Positions 11,701 to 36,300 of a stretch of DNA of 64,000 nucleotides are shown here, piece after piece. Numbering within the stretch: the stretch's first letter is position 1; every line of letters starts with the position of its first letter. Location: assembly GCA_025024175.1 (NCBI GenBank), contig QCXZ01000137.1, forward strand, positions 372,001 through 436,000, written 5' to 3'. The position numbers were made by a program, and so were the translations under genes. This DNA is from Rhyzopertha dominica (lineage: Eukaryota; Arthropoda; Insecta; Coleoptera; Bostrichidae). Under the pieces are notes generated by a model. The model was not told the DNA's origin and did not search any database. It saw only the letters and a program-made list of their open reading frames with translations.

Positions 11701-14700
11701 AAATTTAACCCAATGGTACACAGTGAGGCTTCTTCGATACTTTTGAGTAGTATTCAATTTGAAAAATTTCCTAAAACCTTGAAAATACCCAAAAATGCAA
11801 CTGAAAATTTTTACAAACATACCTAACTTCGAGAGCCCCAAAGCAACGGCGTTACTCGCCACAGCATCCATCGCTTGAATTTTCGCGGTGGCCGCCGCCG
11901 CAGCTACAGCAGCCGCCGTGGGCATCACGCTCGATCCTGACGACGGTCCCATCAACGCATTGGGTGGGGTTATCGCCCTGCCCACCCTGAGATATTGTCC
12001 TCCGAGATCGAAGAGGTTCATGCTGGCTATGGCTTCGTTCGCCGCTTGCGCACTCTCGTACTCGATGAAGCCGTAGCCCTTGTGTTTGTGCGCCGAGCTT
12101 CCCTGAGCCAGCTTGCAGTATATGATGGGGCCGAAGGCTTCAAACACACTGAAAACGTGAAAATAAAAGTTATACATAAAAAAATTTGTTGGTCAAAATC
12201 AATGTATTACCACTAAAAAAAAAAACAAAGTTTTACATATAAGAGTAGCTAGAGTAACTAGCTTTGGTATGTTTTCATCAATTTCTGTGATAAAACTACT
12301 ACACAGCTGTTGTTAAATAACATAACACAACTAAAAAAAGTTAAGAAAGTTTAAAAGATATCAAATAAAACAGCAACACCTGCAATTTTTGACAACAGAA
12401 CATCAAGATTGCTATGTTTATATTCAACAGAACCAGAAGTTTAACTCACCTTTTGATATCTTCCTCGGTCAAATCCGGATGTATCGAAGCCACGTATATC
12501 CTGTTGTAGTTCTTCGCCTCCTCCTGAATCTCGTCTATAACCGCTTGAGCCTGCGGCATGTTGCTCGGCCTACCAACCACTTTGATGTTCCTGCCACCGA
12601 TCATAACGCCGTTCATCTGTTCGAGTGCCAATTGCGCCGCTTCCGGTATCTCGTACTCCACGAAGGCGAAACCCTTGTGCTTCTGAGTGACGGGATCCCA
12701 CGACATGTTGATCGACTTGATGGGCCCAAACGGCAGGAAAGACTGACGGATCGTGTCTTCCTTCAGTTCAAAACTTATGCTGCCCACGTAGACCCTACGT
12801 CGGGGGTGGTAAGAAAATTGATGTTTTAACAAGATTATTGCGAGTTAAAAGTACAGCCCAGAAGATGGTACATTTTTTCTTTATCTCATATAAAATCTAC
12901 AATTTATTATTGCAATTTAAAATAAAAATTCCAGAAATCCTTCAAGAGTTACAGTAAGGTTAATATATTTTAATAGAACAAAAGGCGTCAAATATTTCGT
13001 CTAAATATTTAGATATTCTCAAAATTTAATACAAAATGGTTGCAAGTCTCAGCTAAACAATTAAAGAAATAATTTTCCCCCAAGACTGTCTCATAAAAAA
13101 TATTTTAATATCAAAATCTATTGAAAGACCACATGAAATAGTTAAATTTCAATTAATTTAAAATATTTAATTTGAGTTCTAGTAATTGTAAACTAACTCT
13201 TACCTTGGGAGAAAAAAAGAATAAAAAATGTACTATCTAGTGCAAGTATGGACAATAATGAAAACAATATCTACTAAAGCCAGCAATGAATGATAAAATT
13301 TTGAAATTAACCTTGCTAGTTCATTATGTAAAAGCAAAATTTAACAAACACAAAAATTTCTAAATTTTTAGTTGCCCATACTTGAATTGGGCTTCTACAG
13401 CTACAAAATGTTTTCAATCAGCTCTTATCAGCGGAGTATCACAAGTTGGAATGTTGGAACACTCAACAACTTCACTCATCAATCAATTTCACATCATGAA
13501 ACCACGTCCCCAAGCTATAATTTGCGTTCCCACAAAGAAAAAAAACTATAAAAATAAACATGAAACGCTAAAAAACATGTGGGAAAGCAAACCTTTAATT
13601 TTCGTGTTCCCACAATTACAAAAAAAAACCACAAAATCCACCAAACCACAAAGAAAATTGTGGGAACACGAAAACTGATCTCCCAGCCACCTTCCTTTTT
13701 ACGTAAACTAATCGTGCTAACCTGCACATAAGGGCGAGAGCCTGCTGCCGTTGCACCTGCGTCCTCTGACTAGCCATTTGCTGTAACAGAGGACAATAAT
13801 GCGTGTCACTTAGAAGTACCGAGACACATAGGGAGGATTATTAGCGTTTTTGTTTTCTCTCGACGGGGTTTTTTTTTTTAAGCCGGGGGCGAGCTCTCGC
13901 CCCCAATGCGGGCCGAGCGCAAGACTAACCTGCACATCAACACCAGCACCTGGTGTCTCTGGAACGTCTTATTCTTCTGTGGAGTTAACGCACGTTAGGC
14001 GAGCACACAGAACGGAGGGANACACACAACATAAAGAAGGGGNGAAAATCGTGTGCAAGGNTTAACAAAAAGGGGGGAAGACTTGTGAAAAACAGGCAAG
14101 AAATTATAAAANTGCATTATCAGTTGTTAACCTTCACATCTTGTTTTCTATTTTACTTAAATAACTTATGAACCAATAATCCCAAAATGTTATATGAAAT
14201 ATTAAAAAAATAAGACATTTTAAATTCTGTAACACAGGTAAATTTTCAAGGTACAGTGAAAACCAAAAAAACAAAACCTCAAAATTTGCTTTTTTATATA
14301 TAATATTAAATTTGAATTAAAATTGTTCAGTGAAGGAAAGATTCAACAATCTATTAAAAAAAACTGCATAGAAACTTATTCTAATTTTTGTGTCTAAATA
14401 AACAAAAGTTACATGCACAATTTTGTAATTCATCATTTGTTAAAGACCAATGCCAAAGGCATTCTAATTATGGTGTTTTCAGTAATAACACTTGAAATAT
14501 CAAACACATTATTTGGAAGGCCAAATTTCTTCGAATGTGTGATAAAGTAACATTTTATTTTCGCATTAGTGTGATTTAATAATTGTACATACCACTTATC
14601 TTTGGGGCATACAAGAATGTAAATCTTTAAGTATTAACCCAAATCAGATTTTGACATCTATATTTGAAATTACTTGTAATTTTAAATTCAATATCGTAAA

Positions 14701-17019
14701 TTAAAAGTACAGCGCATAAAATGTTTTAAGTATTTTTAAATAACTAACAACTTCCGTGAACACAAAAAATGAAAGAAAACATGTTCCTCAGCAACAGTTA
14801 GTTACTGGTTTATTAACAAATAATTTTGTTAAAATTTTGTGAAAAACTATCTACTTACAATTAAAAAGCTCTAGAAAATTTCAAAAAGTTTTTCCCCAAC
14901 CAATAATGTCCCTGAATAGTGGTAGATTAAATTTCTCTTCACCAAAATTCAACAAAATAATCGACATAATATGAAAACATGCAAGAAAAAATATCTACCT
15001 GCTGCTGGTGAGCCAGAGTCTGCTTCATCAGTACCATCTTTATGCTCTGCTCCATGGCGTACTTCTTGGCTTTGGTGACGGCTTCAGTTTGGTCAGAGGA
15101 CAGTTTCGGCAGCGCGCCACCCAGTATACCTGCAATGGAATTGCTACGGGCTCCAGGACCTGAGCAAAAAGACGCGTTAATAAAGAGACAGAAGAAGAAA
15201 ACACAACGTACCTGCTACAACATCGCCTTTCTGGACAAGGTCATAAAAATATGTAATGTCGTCTGCAACAAAATAAATGATTAGTCGGCGAAATCTTTTA
15301 AAAATGTCATATTGCTTAATTTTGAAGATAGTATATCGCAAGCTTTGGAAAGCATTAATAAATCTCAAATTTTATAAATTTACTAGAGACTGATGGTTCA
15401 AAAATGTAATTTTGTTAAATAAATACATTAAAAAACATCAAATGATGATATGTCTAAAAATATTTTGATGGTTAATCATCAACAAAAAACTTGTAGGAAT
15501 GAGTCAAAGATGTTACCTCAAAATGAATGTAATCTGAACACAATAAAAACAAATACCATAGCTGATCCATGAGGTTCCAAAGTAGTAGTAGTTTGCATTC
15601 TCAGCTCAAGTGTGAATTTTTTTATATTCACTGCAAAAAGAATTAGTACAGGATGGCTAAAATATGTAACCATCCAAAAATGCTGAAGCAAATTTGTGTA
15701 ACTGCTTAAAATTATTATAAAATGACCTGTAAATATACTTCATTTCTAACACTGAAAAATCCTGTCTTAAGTTACTAACAAACAATGGAAAAAACTTTGG
15801 AATGAACATTCGAATGTCACAATCTTCTTTTGAATACTGCTGTCACCTGCCAAGCAATGTACCATTATTAACACTATTGTACATTGTAAAGTATAAAAAA
15901 ATGCTATATTCCCACTACATGATTGTTCAAGAAATACTACCATTACTGAAAATAACATTCAGTACAAAAAGTAAGTGTACATATACATAATTTACATGAC
16001 AATAAAAAATAGTGACATATAGTTTGTTTATTAAATTGCCAAAAAAGAAAGTTCCACATTATTTTAATCTTTGCAATTAATGTTTTTTTTAATCAATCCA
16101 ATTCAAGAAAAATGTTTGAAGAGAAAATAAGTTTCAAATCAAGTTTACTTGATCATATCCATTAAAGGTTTATCACAAAAGAATCTAAAAAAGTTTTTCT
16201 AAACTGCCGCAAAGCAGACAGAATACTAAAATTTTAATGATTTTGTAAGATCTTAAATGATTTTTCTAGAGAATAGAAAAAACCAATGTACACTATGAAT
16301 ATGTAATGAAATCGTAAAAATTATGCACCTTAATGGTGCACTCCCCCACAAAACTGCTAAAACCACACAAAATCCACATTCACCCGACCGAAATCAAATT
16401 AACCTCCTCGATTCTTTTTTTTTTTAAATTTAAAAACACCACCTCGCCGTCTGATATCATCGTCGTCAATTCGGTCACTCAATCTGGAAAAACAAAGACA
16501 AAATAGATACGTCTAAGACAACCGTTCGTTGCGGCCCTCGTCTGGAAACGGAGGACCGATCACGCGTCGCCCCAAATCAAACCGCAGTGTGGACGCGTGA
16601 TCCGCCCTTCCGTCTCCTTCTATAATCGTTTTGCATTCCTACCATGTAACCGCGCAGGCTACAGTAACGGCATAAATCTGGCTAGCGCCCGTCCTCATGT
16701 GGTATACAGCCAGCGGCTTCACTTTCTGCAACATCTCAAGCAGACCGAAACAACCTGGATTAGTAATCGTGGTCCGCACACGAGACATACACCTTAAGTA
16801 ATCGGGGACAGGTGGTAAACACTTACCTTCTATCCGGGGCCGCTTCAGGGGCACCTCCTCCTCGGTGCCGGGCGCGGGGGGCTCAGTATCGTCCTCCGGT
16901 TGTTGGTCCTGCGTGTGAGGAGGGGATTAGCGAGTGCAAGTTGTTTTTTTTCGTGCATCACTCACCATTCCGTTATCTCCGTTGATCGTAGCGTGATCTT
17001 GGGGGTAGGTTGTCATCAT
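8741..17019 (-). CDS. Poly(U)-binding splicing factor PUF60 / half pint
   Basis: A splicing factor that binds pyrimidine tracts and assists 3' splice-site recognition with U2AF in the nucleus. Coding exons in transcript order: 16966-17019, 16827-16908, 14999-15159, 13722-13780, 12450-12794, 11823-12148, 10066-10478, 9130-9328, 8741-8850. All phases join and give about 582 residues. RRM1 (starting [10 protein letters not shown]) is in the 12450 exon. RRM2 begins at its end ([11 protein letters not shown]) and continues in the 11823 exon. An Ala/Pro/Val linker follows, then a C-terminal UHM ([17 protein letters not shown]) ending in [14 protein letters not shown] basic patch near residue 40 may be a nuclear signal. 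The start is the first of two adjacent ATGs. Alternative exons near 13930, 16443 and 17442 are listed separately. The identity is secure; exact splice choices are inferred. Confidence 0.96.
13521..13674. repeat. Two adjacent inverted repeats in the PUF60 intron
   Basis: The first pair has near-perfect 13-nt arms at 13521-13533 and 13579-13591 (12 of 13 match). The second has perfect 19-nt arms at 13599-13617 and 13656-13674 with a 38-nt spacer. All four arms contain TTCCCAC or its complement, so arms could also pair crosswise. They lie just downstream of exon A in the transcript. They could be a small foldback element or RNA structure that affects splicing. Confidence 0.85.
13722..13780 (-). 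other. PUF60 exon A (standard member of an alternative pair)
   Basis: A 59-nt exon, phase 0 to phase 2, encoding a Gln-rich stretch ([13 protein letters not shown]) that ends ALALMC before RRM1. It matches the usual insect Hfp linker and has the donor TGCAG|gttagc. It cannot be spliced together with exon B without a frameshift. Confidence 0.85.
13885..13904. repeat. GC-rich hairpin between PUF60 exons B and A
   Basis: Arms GGGGGCGAG and CTCGCCCCC, separated by 2 nt, sit in an AT-rich intron between the two alternative exons. The stem is all strong pairs apart from one A-T, beside a run of T. Confidence 0.85.
13930..13976 (-). other. PUF60 candidate alternative exon B
   Basis: A 47-nt segment with acceptor ccacag and donor TGCAG|gttagt, phase 0 to phase 2, the same phases as exon A. 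It encodes [15 protein letters not shown], whose end mirrors exon A (LVLMC against LALMC), so it looks like a tandem duplicate. Its pyrimidine tract is weak. The position matches the linker where vertebrate PUF60 has a cassette exon. Use in transcripts is not shown by the sequence. Confidence 0.6.
16443..16483 (-). other. PUF60 candidate alternative 41-nt exon
   Basis: Bounded by acceptor ttttccag and donor GCGAG|gtggtg. It needs entry in phase 2, reads [13 protein letters not shown] and exits in phase 1, the phase that exon 14999-15159 requires. After the standard exon 16827-16908 it would hit a stop at once, so it fits only the alternative first exon at 17442-17464. Confidence 0.5.
16558..16602. 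repeat. Inverted repeat with CpG-rich 11-bp arms
   Basis: GATCACGCGTC at 16558-16568 and its exact complement at 16592-16602, with weaker pairing beyond, inside a PUF60 intron. No tRNA or other RNA family fits. The role is unknown. Confidence 0.7.
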
Positions 17020-17441
17020 TTCGGTTGTTTGTCGCACGTTTTACATGAAAATATGCTAGGGAAAACGATGAAAAGGCCCACAGAATGAGCGCACACAAAA
17101 TGGCTGACGCGCGGACTCGGTCGATAATCCCGTTGACAAGTTTGACAGGACGCGCAAGACGACAACGCTTAGGCACTAAAAATCACAAGGCAAGGAACGA
17201 AAAAACGTAAAAGCGCTCGTTATTAATAATAGGTGTAAAATTATTGCAATTCAATAATATTCGTTACATTCTGGTATATAAAGAGCAATTCTTTACTCTA
17301 TTACGTACAGTAGTATAATTTAAATGAGCAAGTTACATATCACTAAAAGGAACGGCTATAAAATCACCGGGAAGCGTTCATTAACGAACATGTATTATAG
17401 ATTACTATTGCAGCATCAGATATAGAGCACAGACTACTCAC
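17020..17441. promoter_or_regulatory. PUF60 upstream region
   Basis: The region above the main PUF60 ATG. It holds a TTGACAAGTTTGACAG cluster at 17133-17148 about 115 bp above the start, and several CpGs. It is also the intron of the proposed upstream isoform. No coding signal. Confidence 0.45.
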
Positions 17442-17464
17442 CTATATTTAAAATCCGTCTTCAT
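17442..17464 (-). other. PUF60 candidate alternative first coding exon
   Basis: An ATG followed by KTDFKY and a strong donor (TATAG|gtgagt), ending in phase 2. It joins in frame to the 41-nt exon at 16443-16483 and then to the main body, giving a protein that begins [17 protein letters not shown]. It lies between the MMS19 end and the main PUF60 start, and would use an upstream promoter. Confidence 0.5.
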
Positions 17465-17719
17465 GTCGAATTACTTGCGAAACAAGCTTATTTTCGCATT
17501 AGGAACAGGTAACCTGTGACAGAAAATATCGCGTACGTTGAGCGACTCGCAATCACTTCCAACTGTCAATGTCAATGCCAATCGACCGCAATGTTGTCGG
17601 ATGCTGCGATTTATCCCCAACAAATTTTCAAATTTACCTGGATGACCCGATACCACTATGCAGCTTGAAAATCCTTCATACCACCCCACAAACAAGACAA
17701 ATACGAACACAAAATAAGT

Positions 17720-17725
17720 TTTATT
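17720..17725 (-). terminator. MMS19 polyadenylation signal
   Basis: AATAAA on the minus strand 27 nt after the MMS19 stop, implying a very short 3' UTR. Confidence 0.6.
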
Positions 17726-17751
17726 AACTAAACGAATGCATAACTTCCATC

Positions 17752-20700
17752 CTAAACTGGAGCATCGACCATAAACCAGGCGAGCCTCGATTCTGCTGCT
17801 TGTTTCCGCACCAAACGCTTGTGGTCGTCCAAACACTTACCCAATTGTTTTAGAACGTCATTTTTATAGATCAGAAGCTTGTAGATGGGATAACTTGAGG
17901 TGAAACCGCGTAAACAGCGGAGTGCGCTGATACGAACTTTCTGTTGAAGTAAAACAGAGTCAAACCGCTATCGGAGCATGAATATAAATTCTTCATGTCC
18001 TTTAACGAGCTACTGACTTACCATTGATGGTTTAAAACTACTTAGGTTGAGTAGACGGGGTAAAATTTCTTCTATATGTCCGTCCATGAAATTTTCTGCA
18101 CTGTTTATAGCTATTTCTAATTTTTCTAATAAGGAAGAGAGTATTTCTGGTATGACGCATTCGTCCATAGTTTTTACGATTAGTTTTAAAATCTAGAAGA
18201 CAATATATTATCGTGTTTAGTTTTGTATCGTTAAACTGGTTTTAAACATCTGAAGGCTCATTTTTTTTCGAAGTTATAATGTAAAAACTTGAAAGATTGA
18301 AATGGAATTGTACATTTCAAGTAGTTTTTGGTCAGTATATTTTGAATGCTTAATAATAATTGACATCAGTTTACTTCATTTGTAAGATCAAGAAATGTGT
18401 TATCTTTTGATGTATGTAATAAAGAACATGGTTTGTAAATTAAAAACAAATTTTAAATGGTCTACTGTAAATCAGTTAAATATAAAATATCAAATTTTTC
18501 TATTAAGTTTAGTTACTAGTCATCTATTGGGTTGTTACTTAATATATTTATAATATAACTTTAATTCTATTACTCACCTTTTTGAACTGCAACTTGAAAA
18601 TGACGTACGGAGTATGTCGCAGCAAATATCCAAACGCTTCTAAACATTCCATCTTATCTGAATTTTCCACCAATTTCCCTGTCAATATATTAAACAATTT
18701 CTGTCGATATAAAACGCTACAAGACCAAGTTACGATACAATTAAACCTGTCACAAAATTTCACATTTTACCTGATTTTACAAAAACAGTTCGAACTAAGA
18801 GCATCACAATCCTCCATCATTAAGATCTCAAAAGCCTTCGCATCATTTTTTCCCAACGAATGGAATAGTCTGTCCACCCATACCTGGAGGTCGTGATGAT
18901 TTCTCATTGCTAAGGCTTTAACTAACCAACAAAGTAATCCAACTGAATTAAAAGATATGTTTAATAATGTCGCTTGCAGAAGCTCGCTGTTCTCTATCTT
19001 ATTTAAGATATTCGCTAAAAGTTTCACAGCCATATCTTGTTCGAATTCCTCTTGAGAATTGACGGCAATTTCAAGGAGAATGTTTAGAATTTCTTGAGTC
19101 ACGAAATCTCTTCGGATCCGCAACAAAAGTCCATTTAAAAGCACTAAAGCTGGCAATTCTTTTCTTTTAAATGAAGCTTCTATCTTACTATACTCATTAC
19201 TAACTACAATCTTTTGTTTCTCGTCATTTAAAGATCCCACAAGCAAATTCAAAGTCTTCGAAACATCTTTAAGAAGATTCTTGTGTTCCACAGTATCGGA
19301 ATTTTGCAACATCCAATCCACAACATCAGAAACAAAATTCATATCACCCAAACAATAATAGATCCCATCATTATCAGCTTCCCTTTCTAAAACTCTTCTT
19401 AAGCAACTGAATGAAACCTGGGCTTCTTCCGCACTTTTTTTACAACAGTCGGTAATGACTACCAGTACATCTTTCGTAAATGATGGATTTTTAGCTAAAT
19501 AACCCAAGGAATCCAAGTATAAAGAGAGACAGTGACCATTGGAACACATTTCTTTAACTAGCTCTTTGATTTCTGCTTCATATTGAGTGGCATAACGTTC
19601 AAAGCATGTTAGTGCTGTTTTTCTCAAGTTATTGGATTGTGGACTCGTTAATAAAGTTTTTAAAGCTTTATACAAGGATTTTCGAATGTCGATAGGTGCA
19701 AAGTTATGTATTATTGTCAAACCTTGTAATCCTGCACTTTGGAGAATGCTATCACCTGAGATAATCGCCTCGAGACAATAAGCAGGAACTGGATTTAATT
19801 CCTCAGTGTTTCTATTGCAAGTATTTAGAAATCCAACCAAAGCTTCCAGTATTTTAATTTTCTCTTCTGTTAAACTTGCCAGAGCGTAAGTGTTAGTTAA
19901 AATAGGCACTATTTCTTTGATTACAAACTCCGAAGACTTATAATTGGCTTTAGCAGCACTCAACAAGATTTTTACCGTAGTCTTAAACAGTTTACTGTCT
20001 GGCAGTAAATTTCCTTTAGTGTTATCAATAACATTCTTTAAATAATCTTTAAAATCATTTTCATCGCAATATGACAGCTTCTCGGTTATTTTCGTTAAAG
20101 TATCTAAGCAAGAACATTCTAAATCACGATCTGGGTTATTTAAAAGTTGTTTATACAGAGCCGACCAAATTTCTTTTGAATGCTGCAGGTAAGACGACGG
20201 ATCAAAAGTTTTACAACCGATCCTCTGTGAAAAATGTACCAGATCATGAAATCAACAACCTCAAAAAATTATCAACTCACCAGAAGCTCTAAGGAATCTA
20301 ATTTGGCGACCATCAATTCCGAATCGAACTTCTCCAAAGCCAATGGAATGCACGACTGTGCAAAATCCGGCGTGGCGCAAAGACAAGGTCCCAAAATCTC
20401 CGCCAACTGTTCCCTGGTTACAGCATTCTTTTCCTGTGTTGGAGCCTTGAAATCGATTGGAAAATAGCAAGCGACGACCTCGAACATTTCCTCGAGCAAA
20501 TGACCCAGCTGCACGGAGGTTATGAACTTCGGAAGCCATTTCAAAAGGTCCAACAGCGCCCTGGGATCACGCTCGCCGTCGATGAACGATATGACACCAT
20601 ACACAAAGTCGTACTGCATCGATTTCAGTTCTGAAATGATGTTTCACAGTTATTGTCGCTGATCAGTATGGCAAGTGAGGATACGCTCATGTTTTATCGA

Positions 20701-21305
20701 GTTTTCCCAATAAATCATTATTGCTCACCTTCTAGCTTTGTATCCAGCAAAATCCGGAATATCTGGTATATAGTCAACCTATCACCAAAAACTTGCTGTT
20801 GACAGGAAACGTTCTGAAACATCGTGTTCAAAAACGCAGTGGCAACACCATCCGGCAAGTTGTTGCACCTGACCAGAGCCAACATACCTCGAAGTGTAGG
20901 CGGTATAACCTAAATCGAGAAAATACAGAGAAATTCACACTCCAAAGCAAGTGACGTACCTCATGGTGATCTTTTAATCTGTTACAGTAGAACGTACAGA
21001 TGTACGATAACTGCTCTTGGGATAAGAAGCTGTTGGGCAGTAATTCAAGTGCGTAGCTCAAAATTAGAACCCCACGGGCACGTTTTGGTGGCATCATGTC
21101 CATCAAAAGTCCACCAAGCTCTTCCGTGAGTTGGAGGATAGTAAAACGACCTTCGGTCAATCCTACAACGAACGAAATCAGTACAGGTCATGTAAAGTTT
21201 GCAGTACAGACCGTTCGAAATCAGGAGGCAACATTTCGTTAGTTCTGTGTCTTCAACATCTGATGCATTCTTTAGTAGCTGTGAGAGATCGTTATCAACT
21301 TCCAT
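17752..21305 (-). CDS. MMS19, cytosolic Fe-S targeting scaffold
   Basis: A HEAT-repeat scaffold of the cytosolic iron-sulfur targeting complex with CIAO1 and CIAO2B. It delivers clusters to DNA polymerases and helicases such as XPD and is also linked to TFIIH. Exons: 21212-21305, 20960-21162, 20729-20909, 20281-20630, 18771-20224, 18578-18716, 18022-18192, 17752-17940, all in phase, about 926 residues against about 1030 in human. Diagnostic N-terminal blocks are EGRFTILQLTEELGGLLMD, FYCNRLKDHHE, DGERDPRALL and FEVVACYFPIDF. The C-terminal HEAT block is KVRISALRCL followed by LDDHKRLVRKQAAESR. A large 1.45-kb exon holds the variable central repeats. The start is the only ATG in the first exon. 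No missing region was found; the reduced length is in the middle. Confidence 0.96.
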
Positions 21306-21672
21306 AATTAATTGCTTGATAACCTTTGCTAGGTTAACACAATGCTACGTAATGACATCTGTACTTGCGTAATACAATATTCTGTAAAAGAAAAACGGTT
21401 TTTTGGTGTACGAAAGTCCTTATAACACAAAACAGTCTTGTAAATATATATTTAAACACAGCACGTCTAGTAAATAACAAATAACCTCAAACTACAGCTG
21501 CCAATGTCAGATTGTCAAGCTTTGTGGGTAATGCAGTGATGATTCGACATTACCGACCGAGCAAACGTCAAAACTAACAGCGTTGCCGGATTGTAAAATT
21601 TTTCTTTGATATGTCCTCGCAAAAAAAGAGAAATGTTTATTCTCTCAAAACTGTACGACTTTCGATATAACA
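21306..21672. promoter_or_regulatory. MMS19 upstream region
   Basis: Non-coding DNA between the Slik polyadenylation signal and the MMS19 ATG. It contains TGTCAGATTGTCA (21505-21517) and further GACA/GTCA words up to 21575, similar to other promoters here. No ORF of note. Confidence 0.45.
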
Positions 21673-21678
21673 TTTATT
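21673..21678 (-). terminator. Slik polyadenylation signal
   Basis: AATAAA on the minus strand about 200 nt beyond the distal Slik stop codon at 21875. Confidence 0.6.
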
Positions 21679-21874
21679 CAATTAATTGTAAGTGTATCAG
21701 TTATATACAACTTAATTAGTACGAATCCATAATAGATAAATCGGCTTAAAATCAACGTACCTCGATACAAATCTCATTTTACAAAGATAAACTGTACAGA
21801 CCGCCACAATAATTGTTACTTACTGTTAAAAAAAAAAAAGAAGAAAAATCAGTCTGTAAATGCACAACAACCGA

Positions 21875-35491
<13,617 letters not shown>

Positions 35492-36300
35492 TTTCGCCAG
35501 TCCTAGTACGTTTTTCACACAACATTTATTTCACACTCTGGGGGCACCTGCGGACAAGAAATACTGCAGATTAGGGTGATCCGGGATGACGAATGCCTGT
35601 GCAAATAACGACGTAACGATCGAAAACATCGATCGATAAGTCATCGCCGATTCGGAAGTCGGAAAACTGGTTTTACTATCGTTTACGCACTTTCAAATCG
35701 AACATTTCACGGGGAACGGAGAAAGGAAATGTCACTACTGCAAGTTTACGGTCACACGTTGAGCTCACCTCGTATGAAATCGTTCGTCGATGTCCAACAC
35801 AGTGCCATTATCCTAATGTCCAATGTACGCTGGAATTACATCGTTATTTACGTGAATTAGGAGTGATCTGTTAAAATTTCGGCCATTCCAATGCTGCAAT
35901 AATATTTCCGACCTCTTGTAGACCGTCAAAACGCCCGTATTAAATGACATCATCTGCCACAAACGGAATGGTACAGCCAACACCTAAATGCGAAAAATCC
36001 CTATGTACTGTCGTAGCACCAACCGACAAAATTCTCTGACAGAAGCAAGTTTTCCATAAATCATTAGTATTACATTAATTACGTAGAAATATAAGCGCTA
36101 ATTAACAGTAAATTTCGAAAACATAAATGACACAGTTTAAAACAAAAATTCCCTACTACGCATCTGTCATTACTGTCACTGTCAAAACATAACCGTAAAC
36201 GCTTGTTTATACATTTTCCCCTTTCAAATTACAATCATTTCGTGTTTAGACGTGGATTTGATGATATTAGTTTGCTCAAAAGCTTTTATTTTTCACCACA
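35492..36300. promoter_or_regulatory. Slik/SMYD5 divergent promoter region
   Basis: An 809-bp gap between oppositely oriented starts. It includes Slik 5' UTR and a cluster TGTCATTACTGTCACTGTCA at 36165-36184, about 120 bp above the SMYD5 ATG. No ORF is supported. Confidence 0.5.

Noticed and set aside
16501..16640. tRNA-like fold around the GATCACGCGTC repeat
   Set aside because: No cloverleaf, no anticodon arm or B-box pattern could be made to fit.
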